Assembly: GCA_021852275.1 (NCBI GenBank)
Contig: JAJZNX010000075.1
Location: 1-34,267 of the forward strand
Direction of reading: 5' to 3'
From: Planctomycetota bacterium
GTDB lineage: Bacteria > Planctomycetota > Phycisphaerae > WQYP01
Length of the DNA: 34,267 bases
A model generated the notes under the pieces. That model saw only the letters and a list, made by a program, of their open reading frames with translations, ran no database searches and was not told the DNA's origin. Positions 31,228 through 34,267 of this stretch are shown in pieces. A program made the position numbers and the translations under genes. Each line of letters opens with the position of its first letter. Positions within the stretch are counted from its first letter, which is position 1.

Positions 31228-32046
31228 TTACCGGAACTTTTGACAATGCCGACAGAATACGGTGGTGCGCCCGGCGACCACCAGCATTTTCAGGTTACCC
31301 CCGCAACGAAAACATGGACGGCCGCTGCGGCCATAAACCCGCAGACTGGCAGCAAAGCCACCCGGCTGCCCGGCCGCATTGCGATAGTCGCGCAGGGTGG
31401 TGCCGCCGGCAGAGAGAGATTTTTCCAGCACCCGGTGAATGGCCTGGACCAGCCGTACAATTTGTACCTGGGATATCAGCCGTACAGGCATGAGTGGACT
31501 TAACCCGGACATCCAGAGGGCTTCATCCACATAAATGTTACCCAAACCCGCAACATCACGCTGGCCCAGAAGGCGGGCCTTGAGCCGGCCGCTCGCCGTG
31601 CGCCAATGGCTTAAATGTGCAGAGGTCAGGTTGAGGGCGTCCACGCCCAGCACACCCTGAATTTCCTCGGCACAAGCCTGTTCAAAGGTGGCATAGTACC
31701 ACACGCCTCCGAACCGCCGCGGATCCCTCATGCGAATTTGCAATCCTGAATTTAAATCCATCATGAAATGGGTATGGAGAGGAACGGGCAGATGGGACTG
31801 GGATCCCTCCAGCCTGCCGCTCATGCCCAGATGAAACATCAGCGTCTGGCCGTCGTTACAGCGGCAGAACAGCTTCTTTCCGTGGCGATGGGTGGCAACA
31901 ATGGTACGTTGGTTCAAACGCGACAGGGGGGCATGCGGCGGTGTAAGATAATCCTGACGCAACAACCGCACGCGCAACACCACCGCTCCGATGATCACCG
32001 GTTCCAATGTGCGGCGAACCTCTTCGACTTCCGGAAGCTCAGGCAT
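31228..32046 (-). CDS. mutM: Formamidopyrimidine-DNA glycosylase
   Basis: A 272-residue bifunctional glycosylase/AP lyase that removes oxidised purines such as 8-oxoguanine. ATG 32046 is chosen because it gives MPELPEVEEVRRTL, with the required N-terminal proline nucleophile (Pro2) and Glu3; GGAG lies upstream. A longer frame to 32097 would block the catalytic amine. Further family features are HGKKLF (Lys57), MRDPRRFGG, LLGQRDVAGLGNIYVDEALW (the H2TH region) and GGTTLRDYRNAAGQPGGF. The C-terminal zinc finger is CFRCGG...VFCRHCQ. All catalytic residues are present. The response regulator gene lies 61 bases upstream on the same strand. Confidence 0.96.
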   Translation of the reverse strand: MPELPEVEEVRRTLEPVIIGAVVLRVRLLRQDYLTPPHAPLSRLNQRTIVATHRHGKKLFCRCNDGQTLMFHLGMSGRLEGSQSHLPVPLHTHFMMDLNSGLQIRMRDPRRFGGVWYYATFEQACAEEIQGVLGVDALNLTSAHLSHWRTASGRLKARLLGQRDVAGLGNIYVDEALWMSGLSPLMPVRLISQVQIVRLVQAIHRVLEKSLSAGGTTLRDYRNAAGQPGGFAASLRVYGRSGRPCFRCGGNLKMLVVAGRTTVFCRHCQKFR

Positions 32047-32107
32047 CCTGGTCTCCGATGAAAATAAAGAAGCCCGCCTGGCGGTGATGCGCGTCATCCG
32101 GCGAAGA

Positions 32108-32524
32108 TCAGCGTTGCGGCGAATCCGTCGCAGTTTTCGGAAGGAGAATCTTTTCCAGGGAACCCATGAGCCGGTCTATTCTGAACGGTTTGTTGAGGTA
32201 ATCTTCCACCCCCAACGACTCGGCGTACGTTTTATGCCGCGTACCGAGATTACCGGTAATCATAATCACATGCGGCTTGGTGCCTTTGGCTTTGCGAGCC
32301 TTGATTCGCTCCAGTACCAGGAATCCACTGCGTTTCGGAAGCATCATGTCCAAAATGACGACGTCTGGATGTTCACGCTCGCAGATTTCCACGGCAGCAT
32401 TACCATCGCTGGCGGAAAGCAACCGCGCTCCGGTAGTGGAAAGCGCTGCGGTGATGGTGGTAAGCACATCGGCGTCGTCATCCACAACCAAAATGGCTGC
32501 ATCCTTAAACTGATTATCACTCAT
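32108..32524 (-). CDS. Single-domain response regulator (CheY-like receiver)
   Basis: A 138-residue receiver domain without an output domain. Acidic pocket residues are in ILVVDDDADV (Asp15-17). The phospho-acceptor is Asp59 in VVILDMMLPKRSG, the switch Thr is Thr90 in VIMITGN, and the conserved Lys112 is in YLNKPF. All active-site residues are present, so it should be phosphorylated by a histidine kinase, none of which is in the window. AAAGGGGC upstream of ATG 32524 supports the start. It probably acts through protein-protein contact. The link to mutM may be incidental. Confidence 0.93.
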   Translation of the reverse strand: MSDNQFKDAAILVVDDDADVLTTITAALSTTGARLLSASDGNAAVEICEREHPDVVILDMMLPKRSGFLVLERIKARKAKGTKPHVIMITGNLGTRHKTYAESLGVEDYLNKPFRIDRLMGSLEKILLPKTATDSPQR

Positions 32525-32877
32525 CGATTGCCCCTTTATAAAACATCAGGCAGGTAAAAATTCATCGTTCTTATTAATTTAACCCAAGTTCAGGAAAATT
32601 GCACCACCACCAGGCTAAATCCTCGGCATCACCGATCCGCGGCTGCCTGATTACAATAACACCCAACACGGGCTACTCCCGGCAGCTTGGGAAGCAAAAA
32701 CCCGCATTGGGCCAAAAACGTGTCAGTCCGCACGTTGGCGATTCACCAACAGTATAGCCGCCTCACGGTGGTATTGGCCAGTGAATTTGCAACCATGGGC
32801 AAGGATCCAAAAACTTGGCAGTATTGGCAAGGGGCTAACGACTGCACATGTTGGGTCTCCACAGATGTGGGGAAAAC
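32525..32877. other. Gene-free stretch
   Basis: About 350 bases between the response regulator start and the end of the next minus-strand gene. It is AT-rich near 32545-32600, where the regulator's promoter should lie, but no clear pair of promoter hexamers is visible. No convincing reading frame, hairpin with T-tract or repeat was found; a weak CCACA-TC-TGTGG palindrome occurs near 32860. Confidence 0.5.
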
Positions 32878-33768
32878 TCAAGGCCCATGTCTGCTCGCTG
32901 GTTTGACCGCGGGTGCTGTCAGCGACAGCACCCACCCGTTGGCCCGCCCGATGGTGCCATCCTCGGCCTTAAGTGCACGAGCCATACATTCATTGGCGGT
33001 GCGATCTGCCCCGTATTGGTTGGCCATTAAATGAAAAAGCGCCATCGCCTCTGAAGATTGGCCTGCCAGCAACAGCAGGTTGCCACGGGCCAGGAGGCTC
33101 TGGTAGTCTGTAAATGGCTGCAGATCGCGCAGCGTGCGGGCGAAAGGGTGTCCGTGCAGAGGAATGGATGCGAATACTGCGCATGAATTGGCTTTGCCGC
33201 CCGGAGGCACCGGCACCGCTCCAGCCACCTGCTCGTTCATAAAATTTTGCACCATTTGCGGATCCTGGGGATAAGCGGCGTTAAGACACTGAGCCACCAA
33301 CAGCAACGCATGTTGCGTCATGCGCATGGAACAGACATTGAATAAGCTTCGCGCTGCAGTTAAGGCCTGCCTTGGATGCCCGGCTCGCAGCAGCATGCGA
33401 ACCCGAAAATCCATCGCCTGCTGGACAATCCAGATATTTCCGGGAAAATTTCGTACTGTCCGCAACGCCAATCTTGCCGCCAGGTTGTAATGCCGGCCGC
33501 GCATCAATGCCATAGGCCATACCCGCAGCAGCAGCCACCGCATGGGTGGGCCAAGTTCGGGCATGTCCTTTCGTATCTGTTCAAATGCTCGTAAGGCCAC
33601 CGCCCTGTCAGCGTTGGCCAGTTCTTGCGTTATTTGATGTCCCCGTGGTGTCTTCGCCAGGACAACAGTGCCGTTTCCCAGGACCATCAGCATGATGGCC
33701 GATAAACCGACCAGCGGCAGCCACCTCCGAGGAGAAACTGCTGCGAATCTATAAACTAAGTTGGTCAT
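32878..33768 (-). CDS. Exported protein of unknown function, tandem paralog A
   Basis: A 296-residue protein I do not recognise. A basic start and hydrophobic segment (16-37, WLPLVGLSAIMLMVLGNGTVVLA) suggest a signal peptide or membrane anchor. The rest is predominantly helical with Ala/Leu/Arg-rich repeats (NLAARLALRTVRNFPGN, ALLLVAQCLNAAYP, SLLARGNLLLLAGQSSEAMALF), reminiscent of tetratricopeptide-type repeats. Its second half matches the upstream gene in order: LVAQCL, then SLLARGNLLLLA, then GTIGRANGWV. The ATG overlaps the stop of that gene (ATGA), so the two are co-translated. Confidence 0.72.
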   Translation of the reverse strand: MTNLVYRFAAVSPRRWLPLVGLSAIMLMVLGNGTVVLAKTPRGHQITQELANADRAVALRAFEQIRKDMPELGPPMRWLLLRVWPMALMRGRHYNLAARLALRTVRNFPGNIWIVQQAMDFRVRMLLRAGHPRQALTAARSLFNVCSMRMTQHALLLVAQCLNAAYPQDPQMVQNFMNEQVAGAVPVPPGGKANSCAVFASIPLHGHPFARTLRDLQPFTDYQSLLARGNLLLLAGQSSEAMALFHLMANQYGADRTANECMARALKAEDGTIGRANGWVLSLTAPAVKPASRHGP

Positions 33769-34267
33769 CGCCGCTTTGCTCCACGAAATCGGACTTCATT
33801 GACCCATCGATTGGCCGGGCCAATGGTCTCATCAATCGCCTTTATCGTTCGGGCGATGCCTTCCGCCGCGTCGCGCAACTGCCACGTACCTTCCGCCACT
33901 GCATAAGCCCGATCCCACACCAGCGCCGCCTGGCGACAATGATTGGCCAGCAGGAGTAGATTCCCCCGCTGCATCAAGCTGTGAAAATCCTCACCGGTTA
34001 TTCGACCGGCAAGGATGCCATACGGCTGCGGACTCAGCCTTCGCCAGGCCGCCGCCATGCCATCATCCCCCATGGCAACTTGGCCCCCGGAACTATGCCC
34101 ATAGTGACGGAAGGCCACCGGTAAGGAACAACGGCCTTCAGTCATCGGTGGCACGTACTGTGCATGGATCTGCCCGGCTACAAAATGCCTGGCCGTAACG
34201 TCGCCACCCATCGCACCGGATTGTAAACACTGTGCGATCAATACCACGGCCTGGCGCACATCGCTTG
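33765..34267 (-). CDS. Protein of unknown function, tandem paralog B (5' end outside window)
   Basis: The frame is open to the right edge; only the last 166 or so codons are visible, and a GTG at 34259 is probably internal. The visible part contains VLIAQCLQSG, DFHSLMQRGNLLLLANHCRQAALVWDRAY and ETIGPANRWV, which match in order the second half of the 32878-33768 protein. It is helical and TPR-like, of unknown function. It forms a four-base stop/start overlap with that gene. Confidence 0.7.
   Translation of the reverse strand, partial: SDVRQAVVLIAQCLQSGAMGGDVTARHFVAGQIHAQYVPPMTEGRCSLPVAFRHYGHSSGGQVAMGDDGMAAAWRRLSPQPYGILAGRITGEDFHSLMQRGNLLLLANHCRQAALVWDRAYAVAEGTWQLRDAAEGIARTIKAIDETIGPANRWVNEVRFRGAKRR

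Overview
The window looks like chromosomal DNA of a planctomycete, most likely a Phycisphaerae-type organism. This is inferred from co-occurrence: two prepilin-type proteins of the kind expanded in Planctomycetota (GFTLxELLVVI-like start, C-terminal FYDGHA motif), a PEP-CTERM exosortase substrate, secreted GH16 enzymes carrying a shared beta-sandwich domain, a long NfeD protein, and Shine-Dalgarno-led genes with frequent GTG/TTG starts. No taxonomic marker gene is present, so the assignment is tentative.

Layout. (1) 1-5.2 kb, plus strand: the end of a peptidoglycan/division cluster, murC (5' end outside the window), murB, ddl and an ftsQ-like gene, then a PhnP-type metallo-hydrolase and a beta-carbonic anhydrase. 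(2) 5.8-7.9 kb: a 171-bp repeat with inverted ends, a membrane protein of unknown function, tRNA-Arg(UCU), an FmdB zinc-ribbon protein and a PfpI/DJ-1 protein. (3) 8-16 kb, mostly minus strand: a secretory/polysaccharide region in which a prepilin-like gene followed by a GH16 glycanase gene occurs twice, headed by a PEP-CTERM protein and ending in a beta-sandwich protein whose signal peptide is broken by a TGA. A frameshifted IS110 transposase remnant lies between the two modules. (4) 16.5-19.1 kb, plus strand: a cytoplasmic GH38 alpha-mannosidase. (5) 19.1-27.2 kb, minus strand: an apparent eight-gene operon nusA-infB-rbfA-(HhH-GPD protein)-hisG-(small membrane protein)-yajQ-(DNA methyltransferase). 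It is preceded by a long non-coding leader with a good promoter, several strong hairpins and an intrinsic terminator before nusA. (6) 28-30.8 kb, plus strand: a VOC-fold protein and two NfeD-family membrane proteins. (7) 30.8-31.2 kb: a second copy of the 171-bp repeat, directly abutting a different fold-back element. (8) 31.2-34.3 kb, minus strand: mutM, a single-domain response regulator, and two tandem paralogous unknown proteins, the second cut by the window edge.

The GH16 enzymes are predicted to cut an exported beta-glucan or galactan type polymer outside the cell. The alpha-mannosidase would act on oligosaccharides inside. The prepilin-like and PEP-CTERM proteins are probably envelope-attached. 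The nusA operon couples transcription elongation and translation initiation genes with DNA-related and histidine biosynthesis genes.

The observations most worth a second look are the nusA leader RNA, the dispersed inverted-end elements, the duplicated prepilin-GH16 module with its shared domain, and the in-frame TGA in a signal peptide.
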